From positions 1-60,767 of the forward strand of contig CAKQHB010000017.1 in the NCBI GenBank assembly GCA_934234215.1: 60,767 bases of DNA. The letters are read 5' to 3'. The translations under genes were made by a program, and so were the position numbers. Below are positions 40,696-49,418 of this stretch, piece by piece. The notes beneath the pieces are model-generated. The model was given only the letters and a program-made list of their open reading frames with translations, searched no databases and was not told the origin of the DNA. Position 1 is the first letter of the stretch. Each line of letters opens with the position of its first letter. The DNA is from an uncultured Cuneatibacter sp. Its GTDB lineage: Bacteria > Bacillota > Clostridia > Lachnospirales > Lachnospiraceae.

Positions 40696-41305
40696 AGTGA
40701 TCGACAATGTATTTCAGGTGACGGTTCTTCTGATCGCATCGGTTGTTTCCCTGTGGCTGGCAGTGCGGCACGGAGAAAAGCGGTTTCTGATCTTGTCTCT
40801 TGCCTATGCCTGCTTTTCTATGGGAACACTATATTTTGTTCTGTACCTGGTGATATTCGGGAAGGTGCCGCAGGTTTTCTATGCAGCGGAGATCTCATGG
40901 TGGGCATCGTATCTGTTTTATTTGTCGCTGCAGATCGTGCGATCGGAAAAGATTCCAGTGAGAGCTTCAGCGATTCCAGTGATTGTCTGCATGGTAGTCG
41001 TTATTGCGGTCTTTGTCTTTCAGATTTTTGGGCCGGCATGGTTGATGATAGGACTTTTCGCGGCGACTGTAGGTGCAATTGCCTATATCAGTCTTTTTCG
41101 TCTGGGCAGACCGGAATCCCGAACTCCGCTGGATGCGCTGTTGTTTGTCTGCGTTTGTTTGCAGATCAGTCTGTATGGTGTTTCCATGCTTTATTCCGAT
41201 TATACACGGTTTAACTTTTATTTTGTGGTGGACATCACGCTGACGTTGAGTTTTGTAGGCCTGCTGCCGCTGCTGTATCGGGAGGTGACGCATGACATAC
41301 ATTGA
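40685..41305 (+). CDS. Polytopic membrane protein of unknown function
   Basis: A 206-residue protein with six or seven membrane segments over its full length and short loops. It overlaps the gene before it by 11 bp and the PrsW-like gene after it by 14 bp, so all are one translation-coupled unit. No catalytic residues are recognised. It may be a sensor or a partner of the protease. Confidence 0.72.
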   Translation: MNFEVIDNVFQVTVLLIASVVSLWLAVRHGEKRFLILSLAYACFSMGTLYFVLYLVIFGKVPQVFYAAEISWWASYLFYLSLQIVRSEKIPVRASAIPVIVCMVVVIAVFVFQIFGPAWLMIGLFAATVGAIAYISLFRLGRPESRTPLDALLFVCVCLQISLYGVSMLYSDYTRFNFYFVVDITLTLSFVGLLPLLYREVTHDIH

Positions 41306-41939
41306 GAATATCTTCATCTGTCTGGCAATCCCGATGATCTTGTCCTTGTTTTTTATAGCGGGGAAGTCGAGGCGGTTCACATTGTTTGTGATCATCGGAA
41401 TGGCAGTGTGCCTGCTGTCTGCTTATGTAAACAGCTTCTTCATGGGCTACTACGGATCGGACGCGGTGGTGACTTCTGTGGAGATCACGCCGGTATGTGA
41501 GGAGATCATGAAGCTGCTGCCGTTGCTGTTTTATTTCGCAATCTTTGAGCCGCAGCCGAAGGAGCTGCCGGGTGTTGCCATCGCGATTGCAGTTGGATTT
41601 GCGACGTTTGAGAATGTCTGCTATCTGGCGGAAAACGGCGCGGAGAATCTGACGTTTCTGCTGATCCGCGGTATTTCTGCCGGTGCATTACATATTCTGT
41701 GCGGTATCCTGGCTGGATTTGGTATCTCGTATGTGTTCCGTCGAAAATGGCTGGCACTGACCGGAACCGCGGGAATCCTCGGAGCATGCGTTGGATTTCA
41801 CGCAATCTATAATCTGCTCGTTACCACAGAGGGGACAGTGCGGATGATGGGATATTTGTTCCCATCATTGTTGATCTTGTGTCTGTATCTTTGCAGAAAA
41901 GTGTTGCCTGTCTTTCGCAGAGGACAAATGTGGGAGTGA
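41292..41939 (+). CDS. PrsW-type intramembrane metalloprotease
   Basis: A 215-residue membrane protein with about seven segments carrying the PrsW/CPBP-clan motifs: ITPVCEEIMKLLP (the Glu-Glu pair), FATFENVCYL (FxxxEN), LHILCGILAGFG and GFHAIYNLL (the two His motifs). PrsW in Bacillus starts cleavage of a membrane anti-sigma factor. Here it is co-encoded with a sigma factor and candidate anti-sigma proteins, so an analogous role is inferred. Element copy 4 separates it from the next gene. Confidence 0.87.
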   Translation: MTYIENIFICLAIPMILSLFFIAGKSRRFTLFVIIGMAVCLLSAYVNSFFMGYYGSDAVVTSVEITPVCEEIMKLLPLLFYFAIFEPQPKELPGVAIAIAVGFATFENVCYLAENGAENLTFLLIRGISAGALHILCGILAGFGISYVFRRKWLALTGTAGILGACVGFHAIYNLLVTTEGTVRMMGYLFPSLLILCLYLCRKVLPVFRRGQMWE

Positions 41940-41986
41940 ACAAGTATTTTGAGAAAGCATTTGCGTTTTGACGCATGTGCTTTTTT

Positions 41987-42117
41987 GCTTGATAGGAAAT
42001 TGCGTCGCATTTCCTATCAAGCAAAAAAGCGCTCCGCGCGGATCGCACTGCAGCGAAAAGGAATTTGTCGCAAGCGACCGCGCTCGGCGCGAGAATGTGC
42101 AAGGCACATTCTTTTTT
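41987..42117 (+). repeat. Structured intergenic element, copy 4
   Basis: It opens with GCTTGATAGGAAAT paired with ATTTCCTATCAAGC; the change from GCTTTATAGG is matched in both arms, so the stem is kept. The middle is B-type (GGATCGCACTGCAGCGAAAAG) and the end is the Y-type hairpin GAATGTGC/GCACATTC plus T run, as in copy 2. Confidence 0.82.
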
Positions 42118-42215
42118 ATTTTGCAGAGAAACAAAAATTTTTCAGGAAAAGGGTGAAAGGATTTCTTCGTTTATGTCTTTTAGGAAGTAGAGAGAGCAGA
42201 AAGGAGGCATTGCGG

Positions 42216-42563
42216 ATGACGGAAAGGACACAGACCCGTCTGCAGGAAATCCGGCGAAGAACGCAGATCAAGAGACGGCGACAGGAAGAACGCATTCTTT
42301 CTGTTTTGACGATATGCAGTCTGCTTTTGGTGACAGCGATCGGGGGCGTGTTGAGACAGCTCCAGTTACCGGGTATTTCGGCTGTGGAGAGCGGTTACAG
42401 CAGTGTACTGCTGCGAAACGGAGCCGGTGCGTATATCGTAGTCGGAATCGCAGCGTTCGTTGTGGGCGTGGTATTGACCATGATCTGTATCAGGTGGAAA
42501 AAGAGAGCTTACAGGAGACATGACCGCATGACACATGCGGAAGAAAGGGAGGACGGAGAATGA
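42216..42563 (+). CDS. Small two-pass membrane protein (paralogue B)
   Basis: A 115-residue protein like that at 40345-40695: an Arg/Gln-rich N-terminus (RRRTQIKRRRQEERIL), a first membrane segment (about 29-48), a short Gly/Ser-containing outer loop, a second segment (about 72-94) and a basic tail. AAAGGAGG lies eight bases before the ATG at 42216. It overlaps the large surface protein gene by four bases, so it is translated with it. It may be a regulator or an assembly partner of that protein. Confidence 0.75.
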   Translation: MTERTQTRLQEIRRRTQIKRRRQEERILSVLTICSLLLVTAIGGVLRQLQLPGISAVESGYSSVLLRNGAGAYIVVGIAAFVVGVVLTMICIRWKKRAYRRHDRMTHAEEREDGE

Positions 42564-45500
42564 AAAAGCGAATTTTGAGCATGGCGCTTGCGTGCTGTAT
42601 GATGCTCACAATGATGCCGGGCGTGACGCACGCGGAAGGCATTGAGAGCGGTACGATGGAAAGTGGAACTGCGGTGTATGGGGAACAGCAGGAATCAGAG
42701 GCGGAAGCTTCTGTGGAGGCAGAACTGGAAACGGTTACAGAAGCAGAAACAGAGGTTGAGACAACGCTGGCAGAAGAGGAAACGAGCGCATCGACAGAAG
42801 GAACGCAGGAGTCCGAATCTGCAGAGACAAGCAGCGAAGATCTGCAGGAGTCCGAATCCGCAGAGACAAGCAGCGAAGATCTGCAGGAGCCGGAGTCGGA
42901 GAGTGCAGCAGAGAACGAGACTGCGGAAACCGTGGAAGCGGAAACAATCGTGGAGACAGAGACTGCAGAGAAGCTTCCGTTAGCGAGAATGGCAAAGCTG
43001 CCCGGAATGAAAAATATGGCAATGCAGATGAGTAATGCAGAAAATGGCATTGCGGTGCGGGCGAATAGTGTGAAGACGTTTAAAGTAACGACTGGTGATG
43101 AACTTTATAACGCCTTTAAATGGCTGCAAACAGAGAAAAAATCAATACATGTTATCTTACAGAATGATATTACAGTTACGCACAATTTGAAGTGTACGAT
43201 GTTTTCCGGTATCACAGAAAATACAATTGATCTGGACCTGAATGGAAAAACAATTACCTTCACGCCGGGAGATGAGATTGATCTTGCAAATTATCAGGAC
43301 TTGAGAAAAACAAAGTCATTTTTATTTGCAGAAGACAATACATGGATTATTCGGATCGAAGGAAATGGAGGAAAGATCGTTTTTGCGCCGAGAGAAGGGG
43401 AAACCAGACGTTTTACCTGTTTCCAGATAAATAACACAAAAGCGCAGATAAAAAATGTTACGATTACCGGTTTTAATGACAGCGCAATAAAATGTACAAA
43501 GAATAAAGAGGAAGATAAAAAAGGACTCACAATGGAAAATGTTCAAATTACAGATTGTGAGGCGTGGCAGTACGGCGGAGGAATTTATGTAGGCCTGACG
43601 AATAATAGCGGGAATAAGTTTATCTGCACCGGATATGTGGATTTGAAAAACTGTACAATAACAAACTGCAAAGCATCCAAAACAGACGGAGGTTTGGAGA
43701 ATGAAGGCGGCGGCATCTATGTGGGAGCTTGTTTTAATGTAAATTTAGAGAATACAAGGATTGAAAATTGTCATGCAGATTCCGACAGCGGTCGTGGTGC
43801 GGGCGTTTACGTGGCAACGCATGGAAGACTGAATATGTATGATGGCAGTGTAATTACCGGAAATGAAGCTGCTACCGGCGGCGGTGTCGCGCTGTGGGGC
43901 GGTGAGTTCTACCTGTACGGTGGTACATTAAAAAATAATGCAGCCAGAGGAAGTGGAAATGAGCTGGCAATGCTGTATGGCACACAAAACATCTACAGTG
44001 AGATTTCCGGCGGCAGCGTGATCCACGATACGATCGTTGCGAATGAAGGAAAAAGAGGTCAGATCATGGTGAACGGTGATAACAGTGAGCTGCATATCAC
44101 CGGTGGAACAATTGATCTGAGCGGCGGCAATTATGGATTCAGCGGAACGCAGGTCGTAAAGATTTTCGGTGGCTATATCAAGGCGAACGGAAAGGTGCGT
44201 GCCTTTGATATGACACCGGTGATTGAGGACACTTCCAAAATCAAAGGCGCATGGGGCGCATATGACCGTGCAGACGGAATGGTAAGCGGCAGCCAGGAGA
44301 TCGACTTTACAAAGCAGGGCGTGATTCTGGCAGAGAAGAACAACTGGTGTACTGTGACATTTGAAAATCCTGAGTATATGGGGACAAAGCTGGATACAGA
44401 TACACCTGCATCGTTGGTGGTTCCGAAGGGCAGCCATCTGGTAGCACTTCCGGAGCTGACGGATCGGGGAAATCATTATTTCTTTAATGGCTGGTGGTTT
44501 TACAAGGGGGAATGGCTGCTAGATACACGCTGGACGAGTGATCTGGTGGTAGAAGCGGATACTGCATTGCATTCTGACTGGGTAGTCAGTGATATGCGAG
44601 TTTACTATTCCGGTACACTCGGTATGGGTAGTGGAAGCGTACCGAAATATGTGACAAATATTCAATTAAATGCGCCTTATGGCTATCGTGATATAGATGC
44701 GGACGAAGGAATCACAGTATGGAATTACGGATCCGCAGATGGAAAGGTGCAGGTGCTCTCTTCTATGAAAAATTTCACAGTTGAGGCAGGTGCATATACC
44801 TCTGGTCTGGAGACGGAGATTGAACATTATGACCGAAGAAATTTTGTGATTCGTGCAAAGACAGGGTTAGAGGCTGGAACTTATAGCGAATCCTTCGAGA
44901 TTAAGTGTTTTGTAAAGAGCGGATCGACCTACGTAGAAACCGGAACGTTTGTCATTCCGGTGACATTGACCGTTGGTAAGGCTACCCCGTCTGTTCGTTT
45001 TCCGAGAATCGGAGATATCACCTATGGACAGATGCTTTCGGACGCGAGTGTGGAAGGTGGGATGATTACTCCGAATATTTCGGGTACTTTTACCTGGTCG
45101 AATCCGAACCACATTCCGAATGCCGGAGATGGTCAGACCTTCCAGATGGTGATGACTCCGGACGACACAAGAAATTATGACGTTGTGAAGCAGGATGTGA
45201 CGATCAATGTCAGGAAGGCGAAGCTGACGGATATTGCGGAGCCGACTGTTGCGAATACGCTGACCTATGGGCAGACATTGGAAGAAGCGGGTCTGAGTGC
45301 TGGCTGGCAGTGGGAGAATCCGGACGAAGTTCCGACCGTAAGCAACGATGGTTATGCGGCTTATTATGAGATTGACGATGAGAGCAACTATGATCTGACC
45401 GGTGTGACGGGTTATGACAGTGCGACGAAGCGCATTACCCGGAGGATGGCAGTGACCGTGCAGAAAGCTGCAACGCAGGTGACCGAGTGGCCGATGGTGA

Positions 45501-46747
45501 ATAATCAGGTGTTTGACGATCAGACATTGACAGATGCGATTTTGACCGGAGGAAGCACGAGCAAAGCGGGAATCTTCACATGGAAGAATCCGCAGACCGC
45601 ATTGGATCAGGCTGGTACACAGTTGTATGATGTCGTATTTACGCCGGATGATCCGAACTATGAATCCGTAGAAGGAACGGTTTCTGTTACGGTCACAAGA
45701 AGAAAGTATGATGTGATATATGATCCGGGCATGGACGGTACCGGTACAGCACAGACTGTTGTAAAGACATACGGCGAGGCGCTGACATTGGCAGGTGTTC
45801 TGTTCCTGCGGGAAGGCTATGTGCAGGATGGATGGACGACGGAGGACGGCGCGGAATGGTTTGAACTGAATGGACAGTATGACCGTAACGAAGACATTAC
45901 GTTGTATCCGACCTGGGATAAGATCGTAACAAAGGAACTGCCGTTTGTAAAGAAGGTAACATTGGGCGACAATGGCGTGCCGAGTGAAGAGACATTCCTG
46001 CTGGAAGTATTCGGCATGCAGGGCGATAACACGTTATATCCGGATGTGACTTATACCGCTTCTGTGACCACCGATGGCGCTGGCACTTATGCAGGGCTTT
46101 TGCAGATTACAGGTCCGGAATCACAGGTACGTCAGTTTGTTTGCGAAGGCTTCTATGCCCGGGAAGTACAGGGCGATGCAGATGGCTGGACATATTCCGA
46201 TGTGGTCTGGCGTGTAGAACCTCTGATCGAGGAAATCCCGCCCATTGTGATTCAGGCACTCGAGACGAATGAAGAACCGGAAATGCGCTTTGTGATTTAT
46301 CCGATGATAAAGACAGAATTTGAAGAGGGTGAATTTGATTACATTCCGGATCGGGATCACCCGGCAGAGCGCATGGAATTTGAAAATATCTACACGGTTC
46401 ACGAGCATGTGTACACGTTGAAATACGATGAGACGACACACTGGAACGAGTGCGTGTGCGGCGACATCGTGGAGAAGGAAGCACATCGCTTTGGCGACTG
46501 GATTACGACAAAAGAAGCGACTGAGACCGAAAAAGGTGAGAAAGAGCATATCTGCTCCGTTTGCCGGTACACGGAAAAGGCGGAAATCCCGATGATCGAA
46601 AAGAAACCGACCCCTCAGCCTCCGAAGGATAATGCACCGCATACCGGTGATGACAGCAGTCTGATGTTCTGGCTGGCGCTGGCAGTAGTGAGCGGCGGAG
46701 CATTGGCAGGAAGTGTGGTTTATCGGAAGAAGAGATTGGAAAGATAA
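42560..46747 (+). CDS. Large cell-wall-anchored surface protein with beta-helix
   Basis: A 1395-residue secreted protein. The signal peptide spans 1-25 (cleavage after THA). A Glu/Ser/Thr-rich stalk (about 26-150) includes a 13-residue tandem repeat. Gly-rich right-handed beta-helix turns fill about 250-530 (GGGIYVG twice, GGGVALWGGEFYLYGG). Three MBG-like repeats follow (about 795-1060; TYGQ-type openings). An InlB-type repeat ends in LYPTWDK. A Cys-containing module (CVCGD, CSVCRY) precedes a C-terminal sorting signal: PHTGD (1360-1364), a hydrophobic stretch and RKKRLER. It is likely attached to peptidoglycan by a sortase not in the window. An adhesion or glycan-binding role is inferred. 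Confidence 0.9.
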   Translation: MKKRILSMALACCMMLTMMPGVTHAEGIESGTMESGTAVYGEQQESEAEASVEAELETVTEAETEVETTLAEEETSASTEGTQESESAETSSEDLQESESAETSSEDLQEPESESAAENETAETVEAETIVETETAEKLPLARMAKLPGMKNMAMQMSNAENGIAVRANSVKTFKVTTGDELYNAFKWLQTEKKSIHVILQNDITVTHNLKCTMFSGITENTIDLDLNGKTITFTPGDEIDLANYQDLRKTKSFLFAEDNTWIIRIEGNGGKIVFAPREGETRRFTCFQINNTKAQIKNVTITGFNDSAIKCTKNKEEDKKGLTMENVQITDCEAWQYGGGIYVGLTNNSGNKFICTGYVDLKNCTITNCKASKTDGGLENEGGGIYVGACFNVNLENTRIENCHADSDSGRGAGVYVATHGRLNMYDGSVITGNEAATGGGVALWGGEFYLYGGTLKNNAARGSGNELAMLYGTQNIYSEISGGSVIHDTIVANEGKRGQIMVNGDNSELHITGGTIDLSGGNYGFSGTQVVKIFGGYIKANGKVRAFDMTPVIEDTSKIKGAWGAYDRADGMVSGSQEIDFTKQGVILAEKNNWCTVTFENPEYMGTKLDTDTPASLVVPKGSHLVALPELTDRGNHYFFNGWWFYKGEWLLDTRWTSDLVVEADTALHSDWVVSDMRVYYSGTLGMGSGSVPKYVTNIQLNAPYGYRDIDADEGITVWNYGSADGKVQVLSSMKNFTVEAGAYTSGLETEIEHYDRRNFVIRAKTGLEAGTYSESFEIKCFVKSGSTYVETGTFVIPVTLTVGKATPSVRFPRIGDITYGQMLSDASVEGGMITPNISGTFTWSNPNHIPNAGDGQTFQMVMTPDDTRNYDVVKQDVTINVRKAKLTDIAEPTVANTLTYGQTLEEAGLSAGWQWENPDEVPTVSNDGYAAYYEIDDESNYDLTGVTGYDSATKRITRRMAVTVQKAATQVTEWPMVNNQVFDDQTLTDAILTGGSTSKAGIFTWKNPQTALDQAGTQLYDVVFTPDDPNYESVEGTVSVTVTRRKYDVIYDPGMDGTGTAQTVVKTYGEALTLAGVLFLREGYVQDGWTTEDGAEWFELNGQYDRNEDITLYPTWDKIVTKELPFVKKVTLGDNGVPSEETFLLEVFGMQGDNTLYPDVTYTASVTTDGAGTYAGLLQITGPESQVRQFVCEGFYAREVQGDADGWTYSDVVWRVEPLIEEIPPIVIQALETNEEPEMRFVIYPMIKTEFEEGEFDYIPDRDHPAERMEFENIYTVHEHVYTLKYDETTHWNECVCGDIVEKEAHRFGDWITTKEATETEKGEKEHICSVCRYTEKAEIPMIEKKPTPQPPKDNAPHTGDDSSLMFWLALAVVSGGALAGSVVYRKKRLER
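42806..42895 (+). repeat. 39-bp tandem repeat in the surface protein gene
   Basis: Two near-identical 39-bp units (42806-42844 and 42845-42883) encode QESESAETSSEDL twice. A partial third unit follows. This kind of in-frame repeat can change copy number. Confidence 0.85.
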
Positions 46748-46768
46748 GTTTTTATAGCAGGAGTGTAG

Positions 46769-46807
46769 GGCTGTCGCAGTGGCAAATATTTTTGCTGGGC
46801 GACAGCC
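46769..46807 (+). terminator. Hairpin after the surface protein gene
   Basis: GGCTGTCGC and GCGACAGCC make a perfect 9-bp outer stem with a partly paired inner region. The T run is weak. Confidence 0.6.
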
Positions 46808-46861
46808 TTGCTTTATGCGCAAAGGGCGTTGAAATTTGGGGATTGAGATGCTAAAATATGG

Positions 46862-46899
46862 AAAAAGCAGCAGATCCGTGATGGATTTGCTGCTTTTTT
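46862..46899. terminator. Bidirectional terminator
   Basis: AAAAAGCAGCA pairs with TGCTGCTTTTT, with an inner ATCC/GGAT stem. A and T runs flank it on both strands. It serves the surface protein gene and the convergent sugar kinase gene. Confidence 0.88.
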
Positions 46900-46919
46900 C
46901 GAACCTTCCGTGTGAAAAA

Positions 46920-48521
46920 TTATTTCAGGGCATCTATCGCTGCCTGCTCAATGCCAAGACCCTTGCGGTATGCTTCGATGAAGCGGTTGCATCCGTCCAC
47001 ATCGGCAGGATCGGGTGCGATGGTGGTTCCGGCATTGCCATGGAAAACATCAGAAGCCAGGAAATCCTGCAGGGACTGACCGTCCTTTTTGCGGATACGG
47101 TATGCAGCCAGCAGAGCCATACCCCAGGGACCGCCCTCACCGGCAGTCTCCATAACGGAAACCGGTGCGTCGATGGCAGCAGCGAGCATGCGCTGTCCCA
47201 CAACGGGTGTCTTGAAATAACCGCCGTGTCCGTAGATGCAGTCCAGAGCGACATGTTCTTCTTTTAAGAGGATGTCCAGACCGACCTTCAGAGCGCCCAG
47301 TGCAGAATACAAGTGCAGGCGCATGAAGTTGGACAGGCTCATGTGACTGTCGGGAGTGCGCACGAACAGCGGGCGTCCTTCATCGAATCCGGTGATGGTT
47401 TCGCCGGACAGATAGTTATAAGAAAGCAGTCCGCCGCAGTCCGGTTCTCCGTCCAGTGCAGTCTCAAACAGCTTTGTATACAGGGTATTGGTGTCCACCG
47501 GCATTCCCATCAGGTCTGCAAACTGGCGGAATAGTCCAACCCATGCATTCAGATCAGAGGTACAGTTGTTGCAGTGAACCATGCCAACGAGATCGCCAGC
47601 AGGTGTCGTCACAAGGTCGATTTCCGGATGCGGACGGGACAGCTCTTTTTCCAGAACGACCATCGCAAAGACGGAAGTTCCGGCGGAGACATTACCGGTG
47701 CGAGGGGTAACACTGTTTGTGGCAGCCATGCCGGTGCCAGCATCACCCTCCGGCGGGCAAAGAGGAATTCCGGCTTCCAGCTGTCCGGTGGGATCCAATA
47801 ATGCAGCGCCCTCAGCAGTCAGCGTCCCGGCATCTTCACCGGCAACAAGGACATGGGGAAGGACGTCTGCGACTTTCCAGGAATAGCTGCGATCCGCAAT
47901 CTGCCCATCGAACTGTGCAAGCATCGTCTGATTCCAGTCCTTTGTCTGAATGTCGATGGGGAAAATGCCGGATGCTTCGCCAACTCCGACTACCTTCTGA
48001 CCGGTGAGCTTCCAGTGCAGATAGCCGGCCAGCGTTGTGACAAAATCCAGATCCTTTACATGGGGCTCATCTTTCAGGATTGCCTGATACAGGTGAGCAA
48101 TCGTCCAGCGCTGCGGGATCGGATAAGAGAACAGCTTCGTCAGCTCCTCCGAGGCCTGTCCGGTCATGGTGTTGCGCCAGGTGCGGAACGGAACAAGCAG
48201 CTCACCCTCTTTGTTAAATGCCATGTAACCATGCATCATACCGCTGATACCGATGGCAGCAACGCGGGTCAGTGTGATGTCATACTGCTTGCGGACATCT
48301 GCCAGCAGATCCGCAACGGCATCCTGCAGACCGCTCCAGATATCCTCTAAAGTGTAAGTCCAAATACCATTTTCCAGACGGTTCTCCCATCCGTGGCTGC
48401 CCGATGCGATGGGGGCATACGTGTCATCAATCAGAACGGCTTTGATACGGGTGGAACCAAGCTCAATGCCCAGAACTCCCTTGCCGTCCGCAAGATATTG
48501 TTTTGCAGAATGTAAATCCAT
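46920..48521 (-). CDS. FGGY-family carbohydrate kinase
   Basis: A 533-residue sugar kinase of the xylulokinase/ribulokinase group. The N-terminal phosphate loop is GIELGSTRIKAVLID, the second domain shows TPRTGNVSAGTSVFAM, and the C-terminal ATP site shows GHGGYFKTPVVGQRMLAAA. The catalytic Asp is expected near the middle but is not assigned. The exact sugar (xylulose, ribulose or another) is not clear. GGAGGGAG lies before the ATG on the minus strand. It is a single-gene unit between its promoter region and a shared terminator. Confidence 0.88.
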   Translation of the reverse strand: MDLHSAKQYLADGKGVLGIELGSTRIKAVLIDDTYAPIASGSHGWENRLENGIWTYTLEDIWSGLQDAVADLLADVRKQYDITLTRVAAIGISGMMHGYMAFNKEGELLVPFRTWRNTMTGQASEELTKLFSYPIPQRWTIAHLYQAILKDEPHVKDLDFVTTLAGYLHWKLTGQKVVGVGEASGIFPIDIQTKDWNQTMLAQFDGQIADRSYSWKVADVLPHVLVAGEDAGTLTAEGAALLDPTGQLEAGIPLCPPEGDAGTGMAATNSVTPRTGNVSAGTSVFAMVVLEKELSRPHPEIDLVTTPAGDLVGMVHCNNCTSDLNAWVGLFRQFADLMGMPVDTNTLYTKLFETALDGEPDCGGLLSYNYLSGETITGFDEGRPLFVRTPDSHMSLSNFMRLHLYSALGALKVGLDILLKEEHVALDCIYGHGGYFKTPVVGQRMLAAAIDAPVSVMETAGEGGPWGMALLAAYRIRKKDGQSLQDFLASDVFHGNAGTTIAPDPADVDGCNRFIEAYRKGLGIEQAAIDALK

Positions 48522-48620
48522 AAACTCCCTCCAAATATAATATGCTCATGAATAACATAAGCCCATTGTACAACGAGAAAAACAGCAAGTAAAGCAGGAT
48601 TTGCGGGAAAAAGGGATTAC

Positions 48621-48649
48621 TTGTGAAAGACAGCAGGATTTGCTATACT
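48621..48649 (+). promoter_or_regulatory. Promoter of the Bce-type two-component genes
   Basis: TTGTGA (48621-48626), a 17-bp spacer and TATACT (48644-48649). No TTACA-N4-TGTAA box is found here, so these genes are probably expressed at a basal level. Confidence 0.7.
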
Positions 48650-48698
48650 GAGGGAAAAAGAGTACGAAAAAACAAGCTATTTTAGAATGGAGAAGAGC

Positions 48699-49418
48699 AT
48701 GGGAGAAGAGACCGGATATCGGATTTTTCTGGTAGAAGATGATGAAGTGATCGCCCGGGAAATCAGCCAGTTTCTCACTGGATGGGGACTGGAGACACAG
48801 TGCGCGGAGGACTTTTCAGATGTACTGGAGCAGTTTCAGGAATGGAAGCCGCAGCTGGTTTTGATGGATATTTCACTGCCGTTTCACAATGGCTTTTACT
48901 GGTGTCAGGAAATCCGAAAGCAGTCGGAGGTGCCGGTGGTATTTTTGTCCTCCGCAGCGGATAACATGAATATTGTCATGGCGATGAACATGGGCGGCGA
49001 CGATTTCATTGCGAAGCCCTTTGACCGAAATGTGCTGCTGGCAAAGCTTCAGGCGATCCTGCGTCGGACGTATCACTATGCAGCGGGTGCGGAACAGACA
49101 GAGGATTCCGAGCATTTGCGCTGCAAAGGCGCAGTGCTGAATCTCGCAGATATGTCGTTGGCGGCGAATGGGCAGAAGCTGGATCTGACAAAAAATGAGT
49201 TCCGGATTTTGCAGGAGTTGATGGAAAAGAAAGGACATTGTGTCAGCCGGGATCGTCTCATGGAGCGGCTGTGGGAGACAGACTGCTATGTAGATGAAAA
49301 TACACTGACCGTCAATATGACGCGGCTCCGCAGAAAACTGGCGGGCATTGGATTGGAACAGTTTATCACAACGAAAAAAGGCGTCGGATACTTGCTGGAG
49401 GATGAGAGCAGGACATGA
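48699..49418 (+). CDS. OmpR-family response regulator (BceR-like)
   Basis: A 239-residue regulator. The receiver domain (1-120) has the acidic patch in LVEDDEV, phospho-acceptor Asp57 in LMDISLPF and the Lys of AKPFD. The winged-helix DNA-binding domain follows (about 140-235; TKNEFRILQELMEKKG, then TVNMTRLRRKL). The ATG at 48699 has GGAG six bases upstream; an ATG at 48687 lies inside that site. It overlaps the kinase gene by four bases. The BceR-type operator at 53965-53984 before the ABC genes is its likely target. Confidence 0.92.
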   Translation: MGEETGYRIFLVEDDEVIAREISQFLTGWGLETQCAEDFSDVLEQFQEWKPQLVLMDISLPFHNGFYWCQEIRKQSEVPVVFLSSAADNMNIVMAMNMGGDDFIAKPFDRNVLLAKLQAILRRTYHYAAGAEQTEDSEHLRCKGAVLNLADMSLAANGQKLDLTKNEFRILQELMEKKGHCVSRDRLMERLWETDCYVDENTLTVNMTRLRRKLAGIGLEQFITTKKGVGYLLEDESRT

